Below are positions 9,478-20,177 of a DNA stretch of 64,000 nucleotides, piece after piece (position 1 is the stretch's first letter; each line of letters opens with the position of its first letter). Source of the stretch: Mesostigma viride (lineage: Eukaryota; Streptophyta; Mesostigmatophyceae; Mesostigmatales; Mesostigmataceae); NCBI GenBank assembly GCA_009746045.1, contig RPFO01000213.1:6404812-6468811 (forward strand), in the 5' to 3' direction. The translations under genes were made by a program, and so were the position numbers. The notes under the pieces are model-generated. The model was not told the origin of the DNA and made no database searches. It saw only the letters and a list, made by a program, of their open reading frames with translations.

Positions 9478-11174
9478 TCCTAAATGGGCAGAAATACTGC
9501 CGATGCATCGGCTGTAACTTCACAATTTTGCAAACCAGATGCCATCCAACCCACCCATATCCAATGGCTGTCCTTGGGGGCCAAGCATGTCCATGAGTTG
9601 CCCTTCGGGTTGGTATATCACAACCTTACATATATGCAGGGTAGGCCATGTATAACTGCCGTCAAAGTCAGGGGGGTCAAGACGAGCGTTTTCATTTTTG
9701 GTAGAATGTGCATTTTGAATTATGTTGTAAGAGCTAGGCACCTACCACTTCAGGGATGATAAACAATTAGTTGCTGAACAGTTTGAGCCATTGGGGTCAT
9801 CATTTGGGTGGGTATACCAGCAGTTACACCCAGTACAGCCCATAGGGGTACCGTTGGTAAAAAGCAACCAAGGGGGTAGGAGTGGGCATACTACCTACTA
9901 ATACCTACTAATATGGCCCCAACCATGCCGCACAATACATTTCCCTTCCACAATGATGGGGAAACATAACTGCATCATCACACTGCCCTTACATGGCACC
10001 TATGTGCAGGTGCCACCTTGTCCATGCATGTAGGTAACGTGGTACGGATACCCTACGCAAGGCATGCATTCTAGGAGGCAGCCACCAACAAACTAGTGAT
10101 TTTAAGCCTATTTCAGCTTGCCCTAGTAAGGATAAACTAGGCCTAAGCTGCTATAGCTTGCCAGGTGATGGCCAGCACACCTGGTGGCACATGCTGACAA
10201 TGGGAAGCTTCTACTCACCGGTTACATGCTTGATGATGCCACAGAGACCAGCCAACTGCCTCACACTCATGCAATATGTGTGTGGGAAATGTATAACAAA
10301 CATATATGGAGGTATTCAAACCCATACAGCCTCTAAAACTTATCACCATCACCCTGTGGCAGGTCAACTGACTGAGGGAAGCATCTAAGAAGGGTGTTTT
10401 AGAAAGGGGCCAGGCCAGGGTCAAGAAAGAGCATGAATAATGCAAAAAGAATGTGCTACACAAGCTAGAACGTATATATAAACGTCAAACATCGATAGGA
10501 AAACGATGATTAAGCTTTACCAGGCATGGATGGCGTTACCTTGGCCCAGGCGGTGGCCGCAAAATGGCGCATTTCGGAACACCAAAGTTGTGCAGCATGG
10601 TCGCTGGATTCGGCGATTTCTGGCCACCCTTGCACGTTTACGACTACCATGTATCATAAAAAGTACAAAGAAACCAATATATCCTTTAAAATACGCCGGA
10701 AAGGTATTGCTGTCAACGTTTCTATCGTCCGGCCTGATCGCAGTTTTTTCCAGCAAGAACGCTGCCGACACCTATCAAATGGCATTCCCGCGAACCAAAA
10801 ATTGGCCTGTATCATCTTTAGGACGTATAAAATCAATTTCCTGAGTTTGGTCAGAAAATTCGAACGAAAACGTAAATGCCATGCGTGGGCGCAAGCCGCC
10901 ATGGCCAGGTCGTCGTTTTCCGGAATGCACGTTTTACGTGAAAAAGTACCCTGACCCCTTGTACTTTGACCGGCCAGAACACCTCTATAACTTTGTCAGA
11001 AGTATGCAAACCCTAGTACCATGCTGTGAGGAAAATTATAAACTTTCGATCTTCTCAGCTAAACTTTTCCTAATTCTCAATAGTTTTCGCGGCATTTGGT
11101 CCCCCGAGAAGGGGCCGACGTGTCGGCTGTAACTCAGTTTTAGGCGGAAAATCGGCAGCCAGACCATTTAGGGG
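9478..11174. mobile_element. TTAA-flanked DNA transposon (piggyBac- or Kolobok-like), decayed
   Basis: Bounded by TTAA at 9474-9477 and 11175-11178; removal restores the A repeat exactly as in A2. Ends are ctcctaaatgg and ccatttagggg, an 11-bp imperfect inverted pair. At 1,697 bp it carries only fragments of a coding region (see 10517-10880). TTAA specificity fits piggyBac or Kolobok, but no transposase catalytic residues can be recognised. Confidence 0.7.
10517..10880 (-). pseudogene. Decayed element protein shared with 18711-19324
   Basis: On the minus strand the frame contains TQEIDFIRPKDDTGQFL, then two stops, then VSAAFLLEKTAIR. The transposon at 18459 has TQEIDFICPKDDTNQFL and VSALLLLEKTATR in a single open frame. 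A further block (FAATAWAKVTPS versus FAGTAWAKITPS) follows in both. Conservation is clearer in protein than in flanking DNA, so this was a coding exon. Family unknown. Confidence 0.5.
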
Positions 11175-11268
11175 TTAAGTTACTGTTGCTGACGGCTCAT
11201 GAGGCGAGCCCGGGCTACGCCGCCCTAAAGTGCCATTTGCACGATGTTCTAGGTCTCTTTTTCTTGTC

Positions 11269-12271
11269 ATCGGATGTATGGGGTATGGGTATGCCGGATT
11301 ACAAGAAATTTAATGCTGCCCTAATTGCGTCAGCCTATTTGGCTGGCGGTGGCCGATTAGAGATGGCGCGTGACTGACATAGCTTGAACAGTCACGTGAC
11401 TGTGAAAAAGAAATTAAAATTACCCTCGTCGGTTTTCTCCCCGCAGCTGGGTTCTTGGCCGACGAGAGACTATAAAATACTTCGCGTTTGCCTGCGCGTG
11501 GCACCTGTACGGAACTCTGAAACCATGAGTAAGATTTCCGTGCCACGCTGCAGTGCCTACCGCTTTGCTGCGGAATGTCGCAGCAGGGTTGCAGTTCCTG
11601 ACTGCTGACTGCCGAAGGAAGGGTGGTCGGGTTACTTCTAGTGGGCACTGTGATGGACGACAAATCTGTCGGCCCTCGCGAAAGTAGAAAAATATTTACC
11701 AGCATCCGCTCTTATGGGTGCGTGAGGTCTCGGGAATGTGGTGGGGACGAATTCCGGAATTATGCAATATTTCGATTCAGACCGAGACTTAAGGGGCCAG
11801 TTTAACAGACGGACCTGGGCCGGGCAGGACCAAATATTTTGGCCGGCCCAGTTGCGCTTGCGCTTTATCGGCCGCTGGGGTGTGTGATGAGAGCCTGCTC
11901 ATCAACTAAAACCTGAAATATGGAAAGTTACTCCCCCAGGTGACAACGTTGACAGTAATCGAGATATGGTGGCATCGGGTGTCGTCCTACAAGTTGTCGT
12001 CACGTTAGGGCGGCACTGGCCTTTGAGGGAGGTCCGTGATCGTTAAACGAGGCGTCTTCTTCCTTGTCTTTGCGTGCACATTCAACACCCTCTTTTACTG
12101 GCCGAGGGTGGAAGGCTGGGGGGGGCCCTGCGAAGGGTTATCGTGCATGAGGCTCGCTACAGCCGCCGGCGATTGTAATGGTCGTGACCGTTGCGGCAGG
12201 GCAGCCTCGAGAGCCACTGAGCGAAAGTGGTTGGCGGAGCTTTGGAGATAAAGCACCAGGAAAGGGGGGTT
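11269..12271 (+). other. DIRS-F internal sequence, non-coding
   Basis: No frame longer than about 75 codons and no domain seen. It is the only internal part of element F once the TTAA transposon is removed. Confidence 0.5.
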
Positions 12272-12396
12272 GGGTAACGAGAACTACAATCAATCATGAA
12301 ATGGGTGCAGCGTGGCAGGCTCACTCATGGGTTCTGTAATTGCCCACTTATTGTTTTAATCAAATGTTGGTGGATTGGTAATAGTGGGAATAGAAT

Positions 12397-12810
12397 CGGT
12401 GTTCTCTGAACGTAGTTTCTTTATAACAGATGAGAATGAACGCCGCTATGTGAGTGGTACTACGGGACGGTGGGCCTTGGGCTGGACCGGTTCCATGAGT
12501 TAGAATTAGTTGGCCAGTTTTGTATGGCCATTTCTAGTTCGTTAAGTTAAGTAGCAATTAAGTTACTGTTGCTGACGGCTCATGAGGCGAGCCCGGGCTA
12601 CGCCGCCCTAAAGTGCCATTTGCACGATGTTCTAGGTCTCTTTTTCTTGTCCCCCCCCCCCTCCCTCTTCTTGTGTTTGTTTCTAGGGTAACGAGAACTA
12701 CAATCAATCATGAAATGGGTGCAGCGTGGCAGGCTCACTCATGGGTTCTGTAATTGCCCACTTATTGTTTTAATCAAATGTTGGTGGATTGGTAATAGTG
12801 GGAATAGAAT
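12397..12810 (+). repeat. DIRS-F A2, C-rich spacer and C2
   Basis: A2 (12397-12651) repeats A1; C2 (12686-12810) repeats C1 (12272-12396). Between them, 12651-12685 is an 11-base C run and a pyrimidine stretch ending ttctag. Confidence 0.85.
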
Positions 12811-13647
12811 GCTTTCTTTTCCCGTCGTGTCACTGAAAAGGTAAACGGCCTTGCGTCGTCAAAACAGCAGCAAGTAGAAGTCACTGTGCTTAGTTGCAAT
12901 GTGGTAGTTTGATTTAACACATATACTGCCTTGTTGCTGAAAACTTTTTCGAGGCTTAAGCAATTGCTGGGATGTTGCCCATATGTTTCTAACGCTTAAC
13001 CTCATGTCCAAGTGAGCTAGACTGGCTTGGAAACTTGAGCTTGTCATGCTTACATTGTGCTTGTATTGCTATTTGTGCCTCTTTGCAGTATCTGCTTCAT
13101 ATATAATTGAAGGCTTCAGCATCATTGTCGAGCACCGTGGTGGCAGCCAAGCCTCCAATAACGATCATGGACCTAACCTTGGCAAGTATTTGCTTCTTAT
13201 TTCATTCTTTGGACTGGGCTAGCTTTGAGCTAGCTTTACACCTGCTATTTGGCCTGCACCATGGTCCCTGGCTGCCAGTTACATTTTGTGCCCCCCCCCG
13301 GCAGGCTGCAGGGTCTAGGATAGCGAGGGTGTAACGTAGACATGTTGTGGGCACCTTGGGTGCATTTTCAGGACCAGCCATGACCTGGCCCTGCCTTCTT
13401 TCTGGGCATATTGTTGACTTGAGTGCTTGTTGGTCACTCGCGTAGCGACCCCCCTGCATTCATAAATCGTAAACCATTATACAATGAGCATATTTCATGG
13501 ATGTTAAGCATTGCTACTCTTGAACATATCATAAATGAACATGGTTCCATGCCGTACCCATGGATATGTTGAAATATGTGAGTTATTACAAATGGTATCC
13601 ATGCTTTAAAATGTCCTCATATGAGGACATTTTCTTGGTGATTAGAC
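12811..13647. other. Right half of element E-1, non-coding
   Basis: Matches 55075-55911 of E-2 over its length with scattered substitutions and small indels. No protein frame is conserved between the two copies here. Confidence 0.6.
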
Positions 13648-13861
13648 ACTCAGGGCCCCGAGAGGGGTCATGATAGGCTGGCCGTGCGCAATCGCAGTGC
13701 AAATGCGCTGCATGGGCCTTTTTGGGCCTGGCCATGCATCCACAGCCGCCGGGCACACGCCTCCCGATGTGGGGGGGCTCCCGTTTTGCGGCAGGGCGGT
13801 CACTTGTGACAACGAGCAAGGTGGAGTGCGGCTTCAAGGGAAAGCCAGGGCGGGGGTGATT

Positions 13862-14573
13862 GGGCAACGTACTTCATGAAGGGCCTTGAACGGCGTGCCT
13901 CCGGGCATGTCAATTAGTGTCACATGTATGCTTCCACTTATTGTTTTAATGAAGATGCTGGTTTTTGTGGGAGCTACGTGGGACATGAATCGGGGTTCTT
14001 TGAACGGAGTTTCTTCTATACATACGTGAATGCGGGAACAAGAGGCCGCTGGATGAGCGGCTTATAGGTCGTAGTGTTTTCTCGTAGCTGTTTGGCTAGA
14101 GCTTTTGTGATTAGTAGATGCAATATAGTGCATGGTTGAAAAATGAATTAAATAAAATGTGCGTTCCGCGCTTGGGTTGATTATACCCGGGCGGAACGGG
14201 GCGTGAGGTGCGGTGCCCCTGAAAAGAACAACCTACGCATTATTTAATACTAGCCGTGCAGATTCGGGATATTCTACCCCCGGTCTGTACGGTTAGCGTC
14301 TTACTAGCATCACTGAACATAAGGGTTTAATGACGTCAGTTAGCTAGGGATAAGGGAGGTTTTGCGACTAAAAGCCGCTCTGGCTGGTTTTGTCGGCCTC
14401 TTTCTTTGCTCCCCACCCACCCACCCTTGTCTTGGTTGCCTCTAGGGCAACGTACTTCATGAAGGGCCTTGAACGGCGTGCCTCCGGGCATGTCAATTAG
14501 TGTCACATGTATGCTTCCACTTATTGTTTTAATGAAGATGCTGGTTTTTGTGGGAGCTACGTGGGACATGAAT
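13862..14573 (+). repeat. DIRS-G C1, A2, G4-type spacer and C2
   Basis: C1 13862-13990 and C2 14445-14573 are 129-bp copies; A2 is 13991-14411. The spacer after A2 contains four C runs (ccccacccacccaccc, 14411-14426), a G-quadruplex motif on the other strand. The same spacer follows A2 in DIRS-H. Confidence 0.85.
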
Positions 14574-14820
14574 AATAATACTAATAACAATAACAATACT
14601 CGTGGTAACCGACGGGACTCCTTGGAAACGGTGCACCATCTCACTCCTCAAGGTAATCTGCGTACCTCACCTCCTTCTCCTGTCACTGGTGGTCGCCGTC
14701 GTCCCTCAATTACCCCACCTACCTATGAACAACGTATGCGTGTCAGATTTAGTGATGACCCCTCCTTTACCCTGAACCAGGCCCCTGCCCCTCCTGCAAC
14801 CTTGGCTCAACCCTCAAGTA

Positions 14821-16283
14821 ATCAGTAATTAATTAATTAAACTCGTGCTCCCGTTGGGGAGTCACGGAGCACCGAAGTGCTTTTAATCCCTGTGTGTGCA
14901 CTACAGGAGAAAGGGCAGAGACCCCCAGTCTCCTTCATGCCAAAGGCATGCCACAGCTGCAATCGGGCGCGGCTAGCTAAAAGGACAGGCTAACGATCCG
15001 GCAAACTGTGGGTGCAATAAGACCCATGTGAGCATATCATAGCAAGGAGCGTGGGCAAGTAATCTGAACATAGCCATGCAGGGCGTAGCATGGCTGTACT
15101 AGGACTAGGCTAAGGCTATGGCTGGTTGTGTACCGTGCGTTGGCGGCACGTGACTAGGTGTGTTGGCACAGCTAGGCGACATTCTAGGCATGGCTGCCTT
15201 AGCGGCAGTGACGCCAATGGTTACAAGCTAGGGCTATTGCTATTCTAGCCCGCTGGGGGCGTCCACATCTTGTGGTTGATCATCAGGTCCCCGCCCCTCC
15301 AGTACACCTTGGGCTTCTGGGGGTCCTGCTTATGGCGGAGGTATTCCGGCCACAGGTCGCGTCGCTGCTGTTGCTGAGCGGGGGTGAGGTCGTCATCCAG
15401 CGTCCAGGTGAGGTCGTGCAACCGCTTGCGACGAGAGAGGAACCGCTGCTTATCTTCAGGGGAGGGGAAGGTGAGTAGGACTGGTGGGGGAGCCGCCTTG
15501 TCCCGTGAGTGGGGAAGGCGGTGGCACCCACGCAGTTCTACCTCACCTACCAGGCCCATGAGGGTAAGAAGCTGGTTCTTGAGCTCGTCAGCAAGAGAGG
15601 TTGACGTCTCACCTGGCTTCTGGGGGAAGCGACGTAGCACCACTCGGCACTCGCGGCGAGCGCGGTCGGTGACCTCCCGTTGCTGGGCCTGGCGGTGGTC
15701 CTCCAGCTCCTGGAGCTTTGTGGCGATGGCGTCGGTGGTGGAGGCGGTTGCTGACCGCAGCAGGTCCGCGTAGGAGAGCGGCGGGAGGTCGCCAGCATCC
15801 TGCCGGGGTGGCTGGGATGCAATGGTGGCCGTCTGCTCCGCTATCTTGGGGACCTGTGTGGCCAGGGCCTCGGTGTGGGCGGTGATGGCCTCAAGCTTCT
15901 TCAGGAGCACGCCACACTTGCCCTCCACCTGGTTAAGGCGAGAGACAAGTGCAGCATGCTTTTCCGAAGCCTGCGCCGCGGTGTGTAGCGCCGTGAACTG
16001 GGGTTGTAGCTTGTGGACGACCTTGGTTTCCACGTTGGAGACCCGGGCTTAACCACCGTGTTGAGCGTGGTGTTCAGCGATGTCAGCTTCTCGGCCAGCG
16101 GCCAGGTCACGTGCTCCTCCAGCACTGCGCGGATGTCATCCTTGCAGAGGGAGGGAGCCGATGGGGCAGCCGGCTGTGCGAGGCTGGCGTTGATCGCTCT
16201 GGTGATGTCGCCGACGCAGCGCTGGTAGTGGCTGGTCAAGATAAACAGGCGTTGGCTTGGTTCGTCAAAGGTGTAGAGCCAGG
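14821..16283 (-). mobile_element. ORF1-only LINE (half-LINE, HAL1-like)
   Basis: An 11-bp target duplication accctcaagta lies at 14810-14820 and 16284-16294. On the minus strand the element holds an L1 ORF1-like gene, then about 420 bp of 3' UTR, then a (TTAA)n tail. No ORF2 is present between ORF1 and the tail, so it must be mobilised in trans. The tail-only copy at 2011-2352 shows the 3' UTR family has moved elsewhere. Confidence 0.85.
15245..16239 (-). pseudogene. L1 ORF1p-like protein (one frameshift)
   Basis: The frame 16239-16030 (ITRAINASLAQ..., VLEEHVTWPLAEKL) passes by a frameshift near 16045 into a 262-codon frame ending at 15245. The central part is a Leu/Gln-rich coiled coil (KKLEAITAHTEALATQV, IATKLQELEDHRQAQ). 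An RRM-like block follows with CRVVLRRFP and ADELKNQLLTLMG, then a C-terminal domain with PPPVLLTFPSPEDKQRFL and VYWRGGDLMINH. This matches the order of Transposase_22/L1 ORF1 RNA chaperones. No ATG is obvious at the 5' end, so the element may be slightly 5'-truncated. Confidence 0.75.
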
Positions 16284-16987
16284 ACCCTCAAGTAGGTCCT
16301 CACTCCCTGACAATGCTTCTAGGCCTCCTCCCCATCCTGTGCCTTCCATCCCTGCTTTTAACATGGGTCGTACCTCTGCCCCTGTCGGCCCTTCTGGGCG
16401 CCCTAGTGCAGTTCCCTTTTATCCTCCTGCTTCTTGGTCCTACCCTGACACGGCCTACGAGGCTGCCCAGGTCCCTACCCGTGTAGCAGAGTTAGAAGTT
16501 AATAGTGATTTCAGCACCATGCCTCTAGACGACAGAAATTATGATCATTTTGCCTACTCCTCCCTTCGTGAACAATCGGATTTCTTTGAAAAGAGTTTCT
16601 CGAAGTGAGGCGGGGAATAAGGCCGCTCACGGGAGCCGCCTGGATGGTCGGCTGAACCGGGCGGGTTTGGCAGATGTAACCGGATTCGGCTAATGGCTGG
16701 CGACCTGGAATTGTTAGTAGGGGCAGTGGCCCTATTGTGCTACAATCTCGAAACAATCTTATGCTTAAAGTTTGACAGGGCCGGGTTTGTTGAACCGGTT
16801 TGTTGAATGATAGTTAGAACCTTTCGGAAAGGGTATTTGATTGGTTGTTGTTTTTGTGGTACGGTAGGTGTCGCTACATTCTCAGGTTGGCGTGTTACGT
16901 TAAGCTCGGTTGCTGATGTCAGCCCCGTGCTAGGGCAGTTTGACTACTTTGGCGGCGTAGTGACATTGTTGTGGTCTTTTTTCTTGT

Positions 16988-17870
16988 AAACGTTGGCTGA
17001 GCGCCGGCGGCTGAGGCTATGGCGGTACAAGAAGTGCCTCACCAGCCTTGCGCTCAGCATGGGTGCGGGGCTAAAATTTGTTAACCAAGTTTCCGGCATC
17101 CATGAACCCTGGCTGCTTAAGGCGGTTGGGATTCATGGCTGCCACTGGCCCGGAGTTAATGTCCGGGTGATCGGGGTTTAAATGCGAAGCGGGGGCTGAT
17201 GCATTATTTAATGGCTAGTTTGTTTGAAAGAAACGGCCAGCTGGCCGGGTTGGGCGAGGGCTAGCTTGCTTGATGGTTCCGTACCTGGGGATGCTTGCGC
17301 CTCGGGTTGGGCTGTCGGCAGGCTGGCCTGCCTTTGAGTTGTCTCGTACCTGGAAATGCTTGCATTCCGGGTTGGGCTTGGCTTGAGGGCCGCCGCGGCT
17401 CGGGGGGGTAAAAAATTTAAGTCACCGTTGTGGGACACGGAGCCTCGGCGCAGGAGGCAAGGGCTGAAAACCAACTTGATTTCGTATTCAGTGGTATTTC
17501 CACTTTTTTGTACGGAAGGAGTGTTTATGTGCTCGGCACTAGGTTGGTTGCTCTTCAAAAAAGTTGTAAACTGGGCGTCGGCTGGAATCAGCGGTGCCAG
17601 TCAGCAGCTTTTGCTTTGACTTTGTGTTCCGCGACAGCACCCCTTAGCGGACCAGAGAAGAGGTCGGCAACGAGGTCAGCGGGGGCCCCCGAGTGGGGTC
17701 AAAAATGCGAGCTGTGTCGATCGACAGTGCATGAATTTTTGTGCATTCACAGTCGCTGGGAATTAAATCTGTTTTCTGGCAACGGAGAGCGCCCATCGCG
17801 ACAGGACAGCTTTTGACGGGAAAGGAAATGGTGCTTCTTTAGCGGACCGGAGGGCCAGGAAGGGGAGGTT
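16988..17870 (+). other. DIRS-H internal sequence, non-coding
   Basis: Contains two copies of the cgtacctgg(g/a)(g/a)atgcttgc motif found once in DIRS-G. No frame with a recognisable product. Confidence 0.5.
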
Positions 17871-18458
17871 GGGTAATCGCGAGCCATGCCTAAGGAGTTC
17901 TTAATAGCGGTTCTGTAACCGCTACCTGTCTGTATGCATCTACTTATTGTTTTAACAAAGATGCTGGTGACTATGGTGAGCAAACGGGTGTATGAATCGG
18001 ATTTCTTTGAAAAGAGTTTCTCGAAGTGAGGCGGGGAATAAGGCCGCTCACGGGAGCCGCCTGGATGGTCGGCTGAACCGGGCGGGTTTGGCAGATGTAA
18101 CCGGATTTGGCTAATGGCTGGCGACCTGGAATTGTTAGTAGGGGCAGTGGCCCTATTGTGCTACAATCTCGAAACAATCTTATGCTTAAAGTTTGACAGG
18201 GCCGGGTTTGTTGAACCGGTTTGTTGAATGATAGTTAGAACCTTTCGGAAAGGGTATTTGATTGGTTGTTGTTTTTGTGGTACGGTAGGTGTCGCTACAT
18301 TCTCGGTTGCTGATGTCAGCCCCGTGCTAGGGCAGTTTGACTACTTGAGCGGCGTAGTGACATTGTTGTGGTCTTTTTTCTTGTCCCACCCACCCACCCT
18401 CTTTGGTGGCCTGGTCTGCGCGGGTAATCGCGAGCCATGCCTAAGGAGTTCTTAATAG

Positions 18459-20177
18459 CACGTCGTTCGTCACTGCACCTATTCTTAGGACTGAGTTCAA
18501 CTCAGTCCTATTCTTAGGACTGAGTTTTTGGGTTTCGTAGAAAATTCGCCCAAGTCGGAATGTTTGTCAAAAAAATTCCCTCAAAATTTATTCAAATACT
18601 ACGTGAAATGACCTTTCTTAGACATATTTTTGCGATTTTTTTGGATTTTGTTTGGGCGGCTAAATGTACGGTCAAAGTACAGGTGGTAAGGGTACTTTTT
18701 CACGTGAAACGTGAGTTCCGGAAATGCACGACCTAGCCATGGCGGCTTGCGCCCATGCATGCAGTTTACGTTTGCGGACGATTTAGCTGGTAAAACCCAG
18801 GAAATAGATTTTATATGTCCTAAAGATGACACAAACCAATTTTTAGCTCCCGGGGATGCGATTTACCAGGTGTCGGCACTGCTCTTGCTGGAAAAAACTG
18901 CGACCAGGCAGGTTGACGGAATTGATGACTAAATTTACTTTACGGTGCAGTTCGAAGGGTTTATATGATTCTTTCTACTTATTATCATGCATGTGTGTAG
19001 AATTAAGTCAGTGGCAGTAAAGATTTGATTATTTCGACCACTCTGTCATGTCATGGTTTGTGTGCCGCAAGTGTCACTTTTGCGGGCACCGCCTGGGCCA
19101 AGATAACGCCATCCGTGCACGGTAAAGCTGAAATATCGTCACCTCATCGTTTTGTTATGTTCTTACATGAGTTTGAGCTTGCAAGGCGCTGTCAGTTTCG
19201 AATCTTGATGCGCTTTCTTGACCGTTGCCTGCCCCTCTCTAAACCCCCATTTTTTATGATGTTACCAGGCATTTGCCTTACCCTAGTGTACTTTTGCAGT
19301 TTTTTAGGCGCTGTATGGGTTTAAATACCTTCATAGATGTTAGTTATTCTTTTGCTACGTTCATACTGCGTGATTGTATGGCCATGGGCTGCATCCAGCG
19401 TGCTTTCAAGCTTATACGGGTGAGTGAAGAATCTTGGTGATAAACCACTGTCATCATGTGCCAGCAAGTATGTTGGCCATGCCATGGCAAGGCAAAACAG
19501 AGTTAGCCATCTCTATTCTTGTTAAAAACAATTGAAATATGCTTAACCTACCCATTATATTGGTGGTTAAGGCTCATTATAAAACCCTTTGTAGGTAGGT
19601 ATCAATGCCCATTCCCTACGTGCGTGCATAGGCTCTCACACATATACTAAGGTATAATATAACTGCAATATGATGATGCAAGTATGTTTTCCTGTTATGC
19701 TAGAAGGGAAATGAGTTGATTGGCATGGTTGGTTGCCACGGTGGTGTGTAGTATGACCGCACTTACATGCTTGCACATTGCTAGCAACCTCGAAACCCAT
19801 TCTTAGGGCTGGTGGTTTTTGGTGAGTTTCAGGTAGAGGCTGTGGCCAAATTGAGTCCAGTTTTTTTCTACAGGTCAAGAACTATATTGTTTACACGCCT
19901 ATATTTTTTCAACATGCATATGGATTTTATTGAATTTTCCCAACTCGTCCTTCCACAGAAAATTGCCAAATCGCGAGCATGGGTTGACACCCTTGTAAAA
20001 TTTTACATGATTTGGTCAACATATGATTTTTTAGGCATATGCCCAAGCATTAGCATGATATTGAGTGCTCTGATGCATATCAAACATATGGGGTACCCCC
20101 CTAGGCTTACCGCTACATGATCTCAAAGTTGGCATACTCAGTCCTATTTTTAGGACTGAGTTTTGACGTACGACGTG
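18459..20177. mobile_element. TIR DNA transposon with 7-bp TSD, decayed
   Basis: Termini cacgtcgttcgtca and its inverse tgacgtacgacgtg; target duplication ttaatag at 18452-18458 and 20178-20184. Inside both ends are subterminal palindromes built from ctcagtccta/taggactgag. The 1,719 bp include 18711-19324, homologous to part of the TTAA element at 9478. The TSD contains TTAA, but TIR position supports 7 bp. Superfamily unassigned. Confidence 0.65.
18711..19324 (+). pseudogene. Decayed element protein (homologue of 10517-10880)
   Basis: First open piece 18711-18932 contains TQEIDFICPKDDTNQFL and AIYQVSALLLLEKTA. Second piece 19025-19324 contains TFAGTAWAKITPS and RFLDRCLPLSKPPF. Both pieces have counterparts in the TTAA-flanked transposon in the opposite window orientation. 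Frames between the pieces are broken, or contain an intron. No catalytic motif recognised; a transposase or its accessory protein is a guess. Confidence 0.45.

Larger units (their letters stand above)
9312..12810 (+). mobile_element. Non-autonomous DIRS-like element F
   Basis: A1 is 9312-9477 plus 11179-11268, split by a TTAA-flanked transposon. C1 is 12272-12396, A2 12397-12651, a spacer with an 11-base C run, and C2 12686-12810. C1 joins A2 directly. The C repeats carry cttattgttttaatcaa, shared with elements G and H near their right ends. Left flank ...gggtaat and right end ...gaat share aat, with no longer target duplication. 11269-12271 holds no supportable gene. Confidence 0.8.
8370..13647. 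mobile_element. TIR-type element E-1 (4-bp TSD), split by DIRS-F
   Basis: Starts gtgtccaaaaaccaa and ends ttggtgattagac, an imperfect inverted pair, flanked by actc at 8366-8369 and 13648-13651. Just inside each end sits a 20-bp palindrome of the form atgtcctcatttgaggacat (centre tat at the right end). The second copy, E-2 at 54136-55911, has the same ends and a different 4-bp flank (atct). E-1 without DIRS-F (9312-12810) is about 1.8 kb. The superfamily is not identified. Confidence 0.7.
7322..14573 (+). mobile_element. Non-autonomous DIRS-like element G with split direct repeats
   Basis: Inserted in gag. Left end A1 (7322-7738, ends tttgctc), right side C1 (13862-13990), A2 (13991-14411), a C-rich spacer, and C2 (14445-14573). 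C1 abuts A2, and A2 is followed by C2, which is the A1-internal-B1-A2-B2 plan of PAT/Kangaroo/TOC1-type DIRS elements. There is no target duplication beyond a shared aat-like trinucleotide. No RT, RNaseH or tyrosine recombinase frame is visible; internal sequence 7739-8369 and 13652-13861 is GC-rich and non-coding. Element E-1 was later inserted into it. Confidence 0.8.

Noticed and set aside
18452-18458. TTAA target duplication for the 18459 transposon
   Set aside because: ttaatag is duplicated on both sides and the inverted ends start right after it, so a 7-bp duplication explains the data better.
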